Shown piece by piece: positions 18,987 through 27,257 of a stretch of DNA of 56,928 nt. The DNA is from Nitrospira sp. GTDB lineage: Bacteria; Nitrospirota; Nitrospiria; Nitrospirales; Nitrospiraceae. A model generated the notes under the pieces. It did no database searches, had not been told where the DNA came from, and saw only the letters and a program-made list of their open reading frames with translations. Within the stretch, counting starts at the first letter, position 1, and each line of letters opens with the position of its first letter. The stretch covers positions 1 through 56,928 of the forward strand of contig JAHBWO010000008.1 of the NCBI GenBank assembly GCA_019636945.1, given 5' to 3'. A program made the position numbers and the translations under genes.

Positions 18987-19015
18987 CATGTAACATAGGG
19001 CGTACCCTCTGTCAA
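18987..19015 (-). promoter_or_regulatory. candidate sigma-70 promoter of the cold-shock gene
   Basis: On the minus strand, TTGACA (19015-19010) and TACATG (18992-18987) are separated by 17 bp. The -35 is perfect and the -10 weak. Transcription would begin near 18980, leaving a leader of about 170 nt before the GTG at 18807. That matches known cspA-type transcripts in length. Confidence 0.5.
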
Positions 19016-19047
19016 GGGAATCTTTAGTGACAAGATTTTCTCCTGTG

Positions 19048-19076
19048 TTTACAAGGAAGATGGACTCTCCTATAGT
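19048..19076 (+). promoter_or_regulatory. candidate sigma-70 promoter of lptF-lptG
   Basis: TTTACA (19048-19053) and TATAGT (19071-19076) with a 17-bp spacer, both close to consensus. The expected start site is near 19083, giving a very short leader before the GTG start of lptF at 19106. Confidence 0.6.
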
Positions 19077-19105
19077 GTCGACAACTTCTCCACCTCTGAA
19101 ACTCT

Positions 19106-20197
19106 GTGATCTTACGCACACTACTCGATCGCTACATCTTCACCGAGCTTCTGACTCCGTTCGGGCTCAGCCTCGGGGCTCTCTGTTTTGTCATGCTGAC
19201 CAGAGAACTCCTGCGCCTCGTCGAGCTCCTCGTCTCCAAAGGAGTTGGGATCTGGGCCGTCCTGAAAGTGATCGCCATGCTGCTTCCCTCTGGGCTTGTC
19301 CTCACGCTTCCCATTGCCGGGCTGATCGCCTCGGTCACCGCCTTTGGCCGGTTGTCCTTTGATAAAGAACTGGTCGCCATGCGAGCGGCCGGGCTCAGTC
19401 TCGTTCGCCTATCGCAACCGGTGCTGTTGTTTTCCGTCTGCGTCTTCACGTTAACCTTGGTCTTATCGCAGTGGGGACAGCCGTGGAGTTCACTCAATCT
19501 GAAGAAGGTGGCACTCAATCTCTTGAAGGACCAACTCGCCCTCGCCCTGGAACGCGGCACCTTCAACGAACCGATTCCACACATGATGATTTATGTCCCA
19601 GAAGCTGAGCCGGATCGTCCAGCTTCCGGCATCTTCATCTCGGATGAACGTCTCCCCAACGAGCCACGCGTCATTGTGGCGGAACATTATCGAATTTTCA
19701 TGGATGCCGAGCATAACCATGTGGCGCTCCAGTTGGAAAACGGCATGATTCATAGCCGTCCCCCTCAGATCGACCAGTCTCAACAGATTGCGTTTGCCAG
19801 CTATGACATCAAGATCAACTTGAACCTCAGTAGTTATTCCGCGACGGAGGAACGCCCGTCATACGACCAAATCACCGCACGCCTCGCTGAAACCGGCGGC
19901 AAAGATGCCGGCGCGCTTCGGCGGATGATGGAATATTATCGAGACTTGGCCTTCCCAACGGCCTCGCTCGTATTTTGCCTCCTTGGCGTCCCGGTCGGAA
20001 TCGTCTCGAAACGGTCTGGCCGCGTTGGTGGCTTTGCCGTTGGGGTCGGCATCATCATCGCGTTCTACATCTTGAATGTCGGATGTGACTTTCTGGTAAC
20101 GGCCCTGATCCTTCATCCATTCTGGGGCGCGTGGCTGCCCAACGTTATTTTTATGATCATCACTCTTGTTTTGTTTTACCGGGTGAGCACGCACTAG
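19106..20197 (+). CDS. lptF: LPS export ABC transporter permease LptF
   Basis: A 363-residue YjgP/YjgQ-family permease. It has three N-terminal membrane helices (about 8-120), a periplasmic beta-jellyroll of about 145 residues and three C-terminal helices. LptF and LptG form the inner-membrane gate of the LptB2FG exporter that extracts lipopolysaccharide. Typical features are 'DRYIFTELLTPFGLSLG' at the start and 'FPTASLVFCLLGVPVGIVSKRSGRVGGFAVGVGIIIAFY' near the end. The start is GTG with no obvious Shine-Dalgarno sequence. LptG follows after 4 bp. LptB and LptA are not in the window. Confidence 0.92.
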   Translation: MILRTLLDRYIFTELLTPFGLSLGALCFVMLTRELLRLVELLVSKGVGIWAVLKVIAMLLPSGLVLTLPIAGLIASVTAFGRLSFDKELVAMRAAGLSLVRLSQPVLLFSVCVFTLTLVLSQWGQPWSSLNLKKVALNLLKDQLALALERGTFNEPIPHMMIYVPEAEPDRPASGIFISDERLPNEPRVIVAEHYRIFMDAEHNHVALQLENGMIHSRPPQIDQSQQIAFASYDIKINLNLSSYSATEERPSYDQITARLAETGGKDAGALRRMMEYYRDLAFPTASLVFCLLGVPVGIVSKRSGRVGGFAVGVGIIIAFYILNVGCDFLVTALILHPFWGAWLPNVIFMIITLVLFYRVSTH

Positions 20198-20201
20198 CAC
20201 A

Positions 20202-21293
20202 ATGACGATTCTGTTCCGCTATATCCTCCGCGAGTATTCAAAAATATTCGGCATGTGCTTTTCCGGCTTGGTGACGATCTATTTGGTCATCGACTTTTTT
20301 GAAAAAGTCCGTCGCTTTCTCCGCTATGAATCCGGCATCCTGCCGATCCTGTTGTATTTCGTTCTGAAGATCCCTTCGATTTCTTTCCAAGTCGCACCGT
20401 TTGCCGTTCTCGTCGCCACCCTGCTGACGCTCGGCCTTCTCTCACGCAGCAACGAAATCACGGCCATGCGAAGCTGTGGAGTGAGTTTGCTCTGGATGTC
20501 ATCTCCCTTTCTTCTCTTTGCCAGCGGCATCTCGGTAATCCTCTTCAGCTTCAGCTCAACCATCACCCCCCTCGCTTCCGAAAAAGCCGAGGAGGTCCGT
20601 GCCGTCCAAATCGAGCAAAAACCGGTGCCTGTCACCGTCAAGGCTGTTCAACCATGGGCTCGGATCAGCGCTCATAGCCTCATGAAGGTTGCCGAAATCG
20701 ATGCAGAAGGTAAGACCCTGCGAGGGGTACGCATTTTTTATTTCCGTCCGCCGTTCCAACTCGACCGGATCACCGAAGCTGAGGAAGCCCGCTATGCGAC
20801 GAACGGCTGGGTCCTTCGCAATGGATTTCACCGCCAATTTCATTCCGATGAAACCGTGGAGCTCGCTCGGTTTTCCGAACAGACCATCAACCTTCCGCTG
20901 ATTCCTGACGATTTCTCGAGTTCCCTCGTCGGAAACTCAGAAACGATGACCTTCAGGGAAATTCACAGCTACCTTGAACGCTTTCGGCAGGAAGGGTTTA
21001 CCTTTTCCCGTCTGCTGACGGATTACTACGACCGTATGGCGTTGCCCTTGGTCACGATCGTGATGGTCCTCGTCGGCATTGCATTGAGTCTCCGACGGAG
21101 CGGAGTCCGTGGAGGGAGTATGACCGTGGGAATCGGACAAGCCTTCATTGTGGGATTTTGCTATTGGACTACGCATTCCATTGCCATCGCGTTAGGAAGA
21201 GGAGGAGCACTGGCACCTGTTCTAGCCGGTTGGATGGCGAATGCCCTCTTCTTGAGCTTCGGTCTGTATTTATTGCTAAAAGTTCGCCATTAG
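20202..21293 (+). CDS. lptG: LPS export ABC transporter permease LptG
   Basis: A 363-residue partner of LptF with the same six-helix plus jellyroll layout. 'LFRYILREYSKIFGMCFSGLVTIYLVIDFFEKVRRF' and 'RSNEITAMRSCGVSL' (a coupling helix that contacts the LptB ATPase) are typical of LptG, as is 'MALPLVTIVMVLVGIALSLRR...GGSMTVGIGQAFIVGFCYWTTHSIAIALGRGG' at the C-terminus. Assignment of F versus G follows gene order and the 'IDFFEKVRRF' segment. Co-transcribed with lptF. Confidence 0.92.
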   Translation: MTILFRYILREYSKIFGMCFSGLVTIYLVIDFFEKVRRFLRYESGILPILLYFVLKIPSISFQVAPFAVLVATLLTLGLLSRSNEITAMRSCGVSLLWMSSPFLLFASGISVILFSFSSTITPLASEKAEEVRAVQIEQKPVPVTVKAVQPWARISAHSLMKVAEIDAEGKTLRGVRIFYFRPPFQLDRITEAEEARYATNGWVLRNGFHRQFHSDETVELARFSEQTINLPLIPDDFSSSLVGNSETMTFREIHSYLERFRQEGFTFSRLLTDYYDRMALPLVTIVMVLVGIALSLRRSGVRGGSMTVGIGQAFIVGFCYWTTHSIAIALGRGGALAPVLAGWMANALFLSFGLYLLLKVRH

Positions 21294-21317
21294 ACACCCG
21301 TTTCTTAGTTGACTGTC

Positions 21318-21352
21318 TACCGGTCTTCCGGTAAGAAAGGCGCCGTGGCGCC
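21318..21352 (+). promoter_or_regulatory. two short palindromic hairpins between lptG and fabF
   Basis: TACCGGTCTTCCGGTA (21318-21333) and GGCGCCGTGGCGCC (21339-21352) are back-to-back stem-loops just before the fabF Shine-Dalgarno sequence (AAGGAGGGAG). There is no U-run, so they are not a standard terminator. They may adjust the relative expression of lptFG and the fatty-acid genes by processing or stabilising the mRNA. A weak TTGACT motif lies at 21309-21314. Confidence 0.4.
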
Positions 21353-21371
21353 ACTATAAGGAGGGAGAAGC

Positions 21372-22628
21372 ATGGCCTCACGTGTTGTGATCACAGGTCT
21401 TGGAGTGATATCTCCGATCGGGATCGGTGTGAGTGAGTTCTGGAAATCGGCCATGACCGGTCGTTCGGGAGTAACCGCCATTCCCTCCTTGGGGTGGGTC
21501 CCCATGTCGGACTACCGTTCTCGAGTAGCCGGACAAGTCCATAACTTCTCACCAGAACAATACCTGACCGCCACCCAAGCCAGTCGCGTCGATCGCTATG
21601 CACAGTTTGCCTTAGTCGCTGCGAAGGAAGCGTTGGCTGACGCCGACCTCAATATGGCAAAAGAACGCCCCCACCGCGTCGGAGTCATTGTCGGAGCGGG
21701 CATGGGCGGAATGGTCATGGGTGAGCGGGAGATTACACAGCTCTTTAAAACCCAACGCCCCCATCGGGTCCACCCCAATTTTATTCCAACCATTACCCTC
21801 AATTCCGCCTCGGGAATTGTCGCCATGGCGCATGGAGCCAAAGGCCCCAACCTCACGATCTCAACGGCTTGTTCGTCCAGTGCACATGCCCTCGGCCAGG
21901 CGCTCCACTGCATCCGCACCGGTCAAGCCGACGTCGTCATTGCCGTTGGCGCCGATGCCAGCATTACTCCGCTGGTCTTTGCGGGATTTTGCTCTCTGCG
22001 CGCCCTATCCAGTGAGTTTAACGATGCCCCTGAACGCGCGTCACGCCCATTCGACCGACGTCGAGACGGCTTCGTCATGGGTGAGGGGGCAGCCGCATTA
22101 ATCGTGGAGTCTTTGGCACATGCCAAGAAACGGAAGGCCAGAGTGTACGCCGAGCTCGCCGGATATGCAGCGACGAGCGAAGCCTACCACATGGTTATTC
22201 CTCAGGAGGATGGACAGGAGATCAGTATGACCATGAAGATCGGCCTGGAATCCGCCGGAATCGGGTCCGATCAGGTCGACTACATCAATGCCCATGCGAC
22301 GTCGACCACGATCGGAGATGCCGTCGAAACGAAGGCGATCCGGAACCTGTTCAAGAATCGTGCGGACAAGATTGCCATCAATGCCACAAAGTCCCTCGTC
22401 GGCCATACGCTCGGCGCAGCCGGTGCGATCGGGGCCGTTGCCACTACGATGGCGATCCATACCGGGCAGATTCACCCGACCGCCAATTACGAGGAACCTG
22501 ACCCGGACTGTCGGTTGGACGGCATTCGTCGGACGGTGCAAGAACGAAAGATTCGGTATGCCCTCTTAAATGCATTTGGATTCGGCAGCAATAATGCCAC
22601 CGTGGTCTTCAAGAAATTTGTGGCGTAA
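21372..22628 (+). CDS. beta-ketoacyl-ACP synthase II (FabF-like)
   Basis: A 418-residue condensing enzyme with the Cys-His-His triad: C167 in 'STACSSSAHALGQ', His in 'NAHATSTTIGD' (about 308) and His in 'KSLVGHTLGAAGA' (about 345). 'GFGSNNATVVF' closes the fold as usual. It elongates acyl chains on the acyl carrier protein. It is not next to fabD/fabG/acpP but sits between lptFG and a special ACP plus lpxD, so it may serve a dedicated acyl chain (for lipid A or another envelope lipid). That is inference; it could equally be the general FabF. Good Shine-Dalgarno AAGGAGGGAG. Confidence 0.9.
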   Translation: MASRVVITGLGVISPIGIGVSEFWKSAMTGRSGVTAIPSLGWVPMSDYRSRVAGQVHNFSPEQYLTATQASRVDRYAQFALVAAKEALADADLNMAKERPHRVGVIVGAGMGGMVMGEREITQLFKTQRPHRVHPNFIPTITLNSASGIVAMAHGAKGPNLTISTACSSSAHALGQALHCIRTGQADVVIAVGADASITPLVFAGFCSLRALSSEFNDAPERASRPFDRRRDGFVMGEGAAALIVESLAHAKKRKARVYAELAGYAATSEAYHMVIPQEDGQEISMTMKIGLESAGIGSDQVDYINAHATSTTIGDAVETKAIRNLFKNRADKIAINATKSLVGHTLGAAGAIGAVATTMAIHTGQIHPTANYEEPDPDCRLDGIRRTVQERKIRYALLNAFGFGSNNATVVFKKFVA

Positions 22629-22709
22629 GTAGACTGAATGATTGATAGTGAGGCGCCTCCTCGCGGACGCTACAGCGAAGAGCCTCATTCCACTGAAGGA
22701 GTACTCATA

Positions 22710-23168
22710 ATGACTGAGCGGATCGACCCTGCGATCACTGAAAAAATCGTGCATGCCTTGGCCACCTACTTGAAGCGAGACCCTGCGTCCATTACGGAGA
22801 GCCACCATCTCCGAGATGACTTAGGACTTGACTCAGTCGCCGTCATCGAATTGCTGTTCGAAATCGAAGAACGCTTCAAGCTTCAAATTCCCGATCAAGA
22901 TCTTCCCGGGCTCAGTACCGTCGGATCCGTGGCTGCCTACGTCCAACGACAGCTCGCGGCATCCCCGTCGAATGCGAAATCTGAATCACTGAAGCCAGGA
23001 GCATCCCCCAAGACAACTTCGAGGAAATCCGCCTCGAAGAAGGCCCCCTCGTCAAGACCCGCTTCAAAGAAACCCTCGCCGCTCAAACCCAAGCCTGCCT
23101 CCTCGAAGAAGCCCAGGGCAACGTCGTCAGCGACCTCGAAGGTCAAGAAGAAGGGTGCAACACGATGA
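22710..23168 (+). CDS. acyl carrier protein with long basic C-terminal tail
   Basis: The ACP domain (residues 1-83) has the four-helix pattern and the phosphopantetheine serine S42 in 'DDLGLDSVAVIELLFEIEERF', where DSL is more common. Residues about 90-152 form a low-complexity tail of Lys, Ser, Pro and Ala (about 18 lysines, almost no acidic residues), resembling histone H1-like tails. An ACP of ordinary kind would end near residue 80. The start at 22710 is preferred to an in-frame ATG at 22638 because GAAGGAG precedes it and the ACP homology begins there. The stop overlaps the lpxD ATG by 4 bp. The tail could bind membranes, nucleic acid or acidic partners, which is unproven. Confidence 0.88.
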   Translation: MTERIDPAITEKIVHALATYLKRDPASITESHHLRDDLGLDSVAVIELLFEIEERFKLQIPDQDLPGLSTVGSVAAYVQRQLAASPSNAKSESLKPGASPKTTSRKSASKKAPSSRPASKKPSPLKPKPASSKKPRATSSATSKVKKKGATR

Positions 23169-24256
23169 GCAGGCCTCAACTTCCCACACCACTCACGCTC
23201 GCCCAAATCCATGAAGTCGTTGGCGGGACCGTTCACGGTGATCTCCAGACCCAGGTCTCTGCGCTGACCAGCCTCGGCCAAGCCAACTCCTGTGCCTTAT
23301 CCTTCGTGACCAACGACAAAATGGCCAAAGCCGCCGCACATGCCCAGGTTGCGGCCCTCCTGATCCATCGACATCAGCCGGATCTGGCCATTCCACAGAT
23401 TGTGGTCGACAATCCCATGCTGGCATTCGCCCGTGTGGCACAGAGATTTTTCGTGCAGACACCGCCTCCTAGAGGAATCGCCGATCAGGTCATGCAGGGA
23501 GTTGATGTACGAATCGGATCCGACCCGTCCATTTGGCCGTTTGTGACGCTCGGTGACCGCGTGACGATTGGGAATCGCGTCACTCTTTACCCGGGGGTCT
23601 TCGTCGGGTCAGATTCAACGATCGGAGATGATTGCGTTCTCTATCCCAATGTCGTGGTCCGCGAAGGCTGTTGCCTTGGGGCTCGTGTGATCGTCCATAG
23701 CGGTACGGTCATTGGAGCTGACGGGTTCGGTTATGTTCAACATCAAGGCCGACACCATAAGATCCCCCAACTCGGCAACGTGGTCATTGAGGACGATGTG
23801 GAACTCGGTGCGAATGTGACGATCGACCGTGCTACCTTCGGCCATACCCTGGTCAAACAGGGGACGAAAGTCGATAACCTGGTCCAAATTGCCCACAATG
23901 TCACTGTCGGAGAGCATTGCATCCTTGTCGCACAGGTGGGCATCGCTGGAAGCACGACTATCGGCCGATATGTCATGATCGGCGGTCAAGCCGGCCTCGC
24001 TGATCATCTCACCATTGGTGATCAGGTGATGATTGCGGCAAAATCCGGCGTCAATCGCAGTATCGAAGCGAATCAAATCGTCGGCGGCATACCCGCAATG
24101 CCACGAGAAAAGGCCCTACGAATTCAGGGTGGGATCTTTCAGCTTCCTGAAACACGGGAGACAGTCCGTAAGTTGGAAGAGCGCGTTACGGCTCTGGAAC
24201 GCCAAGCCTCGACGTCATCACGACGAACCGCTACGGCAAAGAAGCGTCGTTCCTGA
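23165..24256 (+). CDS. lpxD: UDP-3-O-acylglucosamine N-acyltransferase LpxD
   Basis: A 363-residue enzyme for the third step of lipid A synthesis: transfer of a hydroxyacyl group from ACP to UDP-3-O-acylglucosamine. The N-terminal uridine-binding domain (1-105) is followed by the left-handed beta-helix of hexapeptide repeats ('IGSDPSIWPFVTLGDRVTIGNRV...'). The catalytic His lies in 'VQIAHNVTVGEHCILVAQVGIAGSTTIG', with 'GADGFGY' before it. A C-terminal coiled segment (about 320-345) fits LpxD trimers. Translational coupling to the special ACP suggests that this ACP may be its acyl donor. Confidence 0.94.
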   Translation: MSRPQLPTPLTLAQIHEVVGGTVHGDLQTQVSALTSLGQANSCALSFVTNDKMAKAAAHAQVAALLIHRHQPDLAIPQIVVDNPMLAFARVAQRFFVQTPPPRGIADQVMQGVDVRIGSDPSIWPFVTLGDRVTIGNRVTLYPGVFVGSDSTIGDDCVLYPNVVVREGCCLGARVIVHSGTVIGADGFGYVQHQGRHHKIPQLGNVVIEDDVELGANVTIDRATFGHTLVKQGTKVDNLVQIAHNVTVGEHCILVAQVGIAGSTTIGRYVMIGGQAGLADHLTIGDQVMIAAKSGVNRSIEANQIVGGIPAMPREKALRIQGGIFQLPETRETVRKLEERVTALERQASTSSRRTATAKKRRS

Positions 24257-24270
24257 CGATCCGTCCTTCA

Positions 24271-24801
24271 TCACTTTGCAACAGTGATCACTCTCCGCCA
24301 GAGGAACATCTTGGCCCAAAAGAACCCTGCCCATGGCATGAGAATAGCTGGAATCATGTGCACACGTCCGTAGGAGAAGGCGGCGATAGCACTTCCCACA
24401 AGCAACAGGATACCCATACCGTAGGCAAGTGGAATCAGTTGGCGTCCTGCATGTTCAATGTCCGGGGCAGCGGATTGTTTCTTGAGCTTCCCCTTTTGTC
24501 TGTTCAAACCGTCCCGCATACGCGCCGCCAGAACTTCAGGGAATTCTCGTAGAAGGTACCGCTGATACAGAGTTTGTGCCGATCCCAGACCTATGCCTGA
24601 CAAAAACAGTCCTGAGCTCTGAAAAAAGGTATCCCAGGTGTAACTATCAGTTCCGAGCAACTGGTAACCAAGTCCTCCAACACTACCAACCAAACAGACC
24701 AGGCCGAGAAAGCCCGATGGAAAGAGAATATACGTCTTCACGTACTCGAGCGCCTGTTGCATTGTTTGCTGCGGATGATGAATAGTAATAAGTTTTGGCA
24801 C
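24271..24801 (-). CDS. hypothetical membrane protein
   Basis: A 176-residue protein with four predicted helices: about 25-48 ('YILFPSGFLGLVCLVGSVGGLGYQLL'), 60-80, 125-145 ('LIPLAYGMGILLLVGSAIAAFSYG') and 150-168. A charged loop at about 85-120 ('REFPEVLAARMRDGLNRQKGKLKKQ') would face the cytoplasm. No domain was recognised. It converges with lpxD (14 bp between stops) and is monocistronic. Function unknown. Confidence 0.65.
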   Translation of the reverse strand: MPKLITIHHPQQTMQQALEYVKTYILFPSGFLGLVCLVGSVGGLGYQLLGTDSYTWDTFFQSSGLFLSGIGLGSAQTLYQRYLLREFPEVLAARMRDGLNRQKGKLKKQSAAPDIEHAGRQLIPLAYGMGILLLVGSAIAAFSYGRVHMIPAILMPWAGFFWAKMFLWRRVITVAK

Positions 24802-25149
24802 GCGATTCCCTTTCTAGTTCACGAGAGAACGACTCATCGGAGAGGTATTATAACGATGTCGAGCTTCCCAGAAAAGTGGAGATCTCTCCCTTCATTCCAC
24901 CGCAGCCTCTCTCTTGCTTCTCAGAGATCTCGGCGAAACCGCTCTATGTCCTTGACATTCCAAAGATTCCGGCTGGCCACCTTTCTGGATCAAAGTTGGA
25001 CCACACAATTCGACCTAAGACGGCTTTGAGAATCCAGCTAAGCCATGACGCATTTCACTTTCCGCAAAGGAAGGGAAGATCGTAGGACAAGCGACCTGGG
25101 ACAGAGAGCGGGATCAGCGACGCTGAGGGAGGAGCAGATTCCTGCTCGA
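24802..25149. other. intergenic region, no supported gene
   Basis: This 348-bp spacer separates two minus-strand genes. A plus-strand frame of about 95 codons opens here from a TTG, but it has no ribosome binding site or recognisable motif, and its start overlaps the antisense of the upstream gene. I treat it as chance. No terminator or repeat was identified. Confidence 0.45.
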
Positions 25150-26175
25150 TTAAGACTGACGCTTTTGAGTATCAACAACCGCTTGAAGAGTGGAGGTGAT
25201 GGCGTCAAGACTCTCAAGTAACGATGTGAAATGATCCGAAACACCGATTGTCGCAGAAGACACAGGCGGCCTCGACAACACCGTTCCAACCTGAACTTGA
25301 CCTACAACAGGCGGCTTTAAAGTCTCAAGAACCGCGATCAACGGAGTGCGGCTCAAGTCTAACTCGTGAGATTGCGCATCATCTCCACGCTCTTCTGCAG
25401 TCACTTTCACGACCGGACGAAGAGGATAACGACTGTTGATCTTCACCACGACTCCCACCGCTCCGGTTGTGAGTCGGACCGTGGTTCCAAGCGGATACAC
25501 CGACAACTGCTCAACCAGTGCCTTCAGAATCTCCCGTGGGAAGGTGTCGCGTTCAGTCACAAGCAGTTCCTTCACAGCTTCATGCGGAAACAACCTGGGT
25601 CGATACGGACGCTCACTCACCAAGGCATCAAACACATCAACCAATCCGCAGATCTGGGCCATTTCATGGATCTGTCTTCCCTTGAGGCGATGGGGATAGC
25701 CCCGTCCGTTCCATCGTTCATGGGCCTGACATGTTACTTGCGCCAACCAATGCAACGTAGGGTCACACTGGAGAATGATCTCGACTCCGCGTTCCGGGTG
25801 TTGTTCGATCAGCGTCCGTTCTTCAGGAGTGAGTCTGCCACTCTTGCTCAGTAATTCTGTAGGTACCGCAAATAACCCGATATCATGAACGAGTCCGGCA
25901 AGCGCGAGTCGATGCAGCTCGTCACCATAATATCCCAATCCAATCCCAACTCGTGTACCTAGGATCGAAACATTCAGGAGGTTGGTCAACAGTGGCGAGC
26001 CTGGTGGCCCGGACAGCGCTTCGACGACGAGTTCATCCGTCTCATGGAGCGACGCAACGATATGTGAAGCAAGCGATTCAAGACTGCGGATCGGAATATT
26101 GTTCCTTTCCTGCACGGCCAGTGCGGCTTCATTCAAACTCTGGATCGCACGCTCATACCACGTCTTCACGATCAC
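25150..26175 (-). CDS. HD-GYP domain protein, metal ligands partly replaced
   Basis: A 341-residue protein whose residues about 55-215 are an HD-GYP domain, the family of cyclic-di-GMP phosphodiesterases. HD is at 97-98 in 'LVHDIGLFAVPTELL' and GYP at 159-161 in 'AHERWNGRGYPHRLKG'. Three positions deviate: the first metal His aligns with N65 ('LLTNLLNVSILG' where HSVNVAILS is usual), the first His of HHE is Ala151, and Asp of WDG is Asn156. It may bind c-di-GMP without hydrolysing it. A C-terminal segment (about 230-341) is unassigned. It is the last gene of the chemosensory run, suggesting a link of that system to second-messenger signalling. Confidence 0.82.
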   Translation of the reverse strand: MIVKTWYERAIQSLNEAALAVQERNNIPIRSLESLASHIVASLHETDELVVEALSGPPGSPLLTNLLNVSILGTRVGIGLGYYGDELHRLALAGLVHDIGLFAVPTELLSKSGRLTPEERTLIEQHPERGVEIILQCDPTLHWLAQVTCQAHERWNGRGYPHRLKGRQIHEMAQICGLVDVFDALVSERPYRPRLFPHEAVKELLVTERDTFPREILKALVEQLSVYPLGTTVRLTTGAVGVVVKINSRYPLRPVVKVTAEERGDDAQSHELDLSRTPLIAVLETLKPPVVGQVQVGTVLSRPPVSSATIGVSDHFTSLLESLDAITSTLQAVVDTQKRQS

Positions 26176-26264
26176 ACCCCTACACTGTAGTCGCCATCAG
26201 AGGAGTATACACTGCGGACAACTCGCTGACGGTGACTAGCGAAAGTGATCACAGAGATCCCTGT

Positions 26265-27203
26265 TCAGGGAAATAACACACCTTGGATGGCGAGCCGTTC
26301 CGCTCTCCCACTTTCCACCCATTCTTCGACGGCTTGTACGCACTGGACCAAACGCGACTGAACAGCCTCCATGCTCTGTGCTGAGATGGCAACGCGTTGT
26401 TGTGACACAATAGTGAGAAAACTATGCAACCCCATGAAGAATGTCATAGCCTGTGATGCATTCACCTGTTGTGCAGCCGACCATAGCTGAGCCACGCGCT
26501 CCACGCCCATGAGGAGGTCAGTTGAGGCTCCCTGAGTCGAAATGCCGTCCGCGGTGAGTGCCTGTAGAATATCCGTCAGATGCCTCTCGTGCTGTTGAAC
26601 AAGTGCGAGGAACCCTTGGTCCCCTTCGGCCGAGCGACCAAGAAATTCTTGAATTGAAGCAATCTGGTACTGTCCGGTACCACGCTGTATGAGCGACTCG
26701 GCTTGAGCCGTAATGGTCCGGATAAGATTCCGTGGAATTGTGCCTGGTAGGCTGGATTTCATCTGAAGCCCATGGAGTAGAGTCAGAAGCTCCTCGGTCG
26801 GGATGGTCGCGGGAGTACCGGCCTCAGAAACCTGCGAAGGCGCCGACTCGAAAGCAACTCCGGTGGCCCGAGTCAAGGCACCATGGATATGCCCCAACTG
26901 CTTACACAAGGCGAGGAAGTCATCGGACGAAATTTGAGCGGACGGATCCTGCAGCGCTTCGACAAACGGAAGTGCGGAGAAACTCGCTCGTTCGACATCT
27001 GTCAGATTGACGGTTGCAGCCGATCCACCGAGATTGGTGATGCCGACCTTAATCGTCTGGGCCAACGACCGATGCCTGCCAGATTCCGGTGCCTGTTGAA
27101 GTTCATCAAGTGCTACATGAATCTGCTGGAGCCATTCGTGGGCCTCTTGCACGAAGAGCTCAACTAGTTCCTTCTGAAACCCGTCTTCCGTTTCAACAGG
27201 CAT
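26265..27203 (-). CDS. Hpt-like protein lacking the phospho-accepting histidine
   Basis: A 312-residue helical protein. Residues about 8-110 look like an Hpt domain: 'LVELFVQEAHEWLQQIHVALDEL' is the usual first helix, and 'GITNLGGSAATVNLTDVERAS' matches 'AHTLKGSAATVGL..IE' of CheA-type Hpt domains, but the histidine position is Thr56. Phosphotransfer is thus not possible at that site. The rest (about 145-312) is helical with no recognised domain. It sits in the chemosensory cluster between the REC-coiled-coil and HD-GYP genes and may be a docking or dominant-negative partner of CheA or the response regulators. Confidence 0.65.
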   Translation of the reverse strand: MPVETEDGFQKELVELFVQEAHEWLQQIHVALDELQQAPESGRHRSLAQTIKVGITNLGGSAATVNLTDVERASFSALPFVEALQDPSAQISSDDFLALCKQLGHIHGALTRATGVAFESAPSQVSEAGTPATIPTEELLTLLHGLQMKSSLPGTIPRNLIRTITAQAESLIQRGTGQYQIASIQEFLGRSAEGDQGFLALVQQHERHLTDILQALTADGISTQGASTDLLMGVERVAQLWSAAQQVNASQAMTFFMGLHSFLTIVSQQRVAISAQSMEAVQSRLVQCVQAVEEWVESGRAERLAIQGVLFP

Positions 27204-27257
27204 GCGCGTCGGTCCTTCAGCACGATCTCGGTCACAAGCGGGCTCCAGAGATCCAGC

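Noticed and set aside
18840..19121. 93-residue minus-strand frame between the cold-shock gene and lptF
   Set aside because: It lies over the two predicted promoters and overlaps the start of lptF; composition does not look protein-like.
22638..22709. Longer start for the acyl carrier protein
   Set aside because: The region has no ACP similarity, while the ATG at 22710 has a good ribosome binding site and matches the family start.
24795..25085. 96-residue plus-strand frame
   Set aside because: TTG start, no ribosome binding site, overlap with the antisense of the neighbouring gene and no motif.
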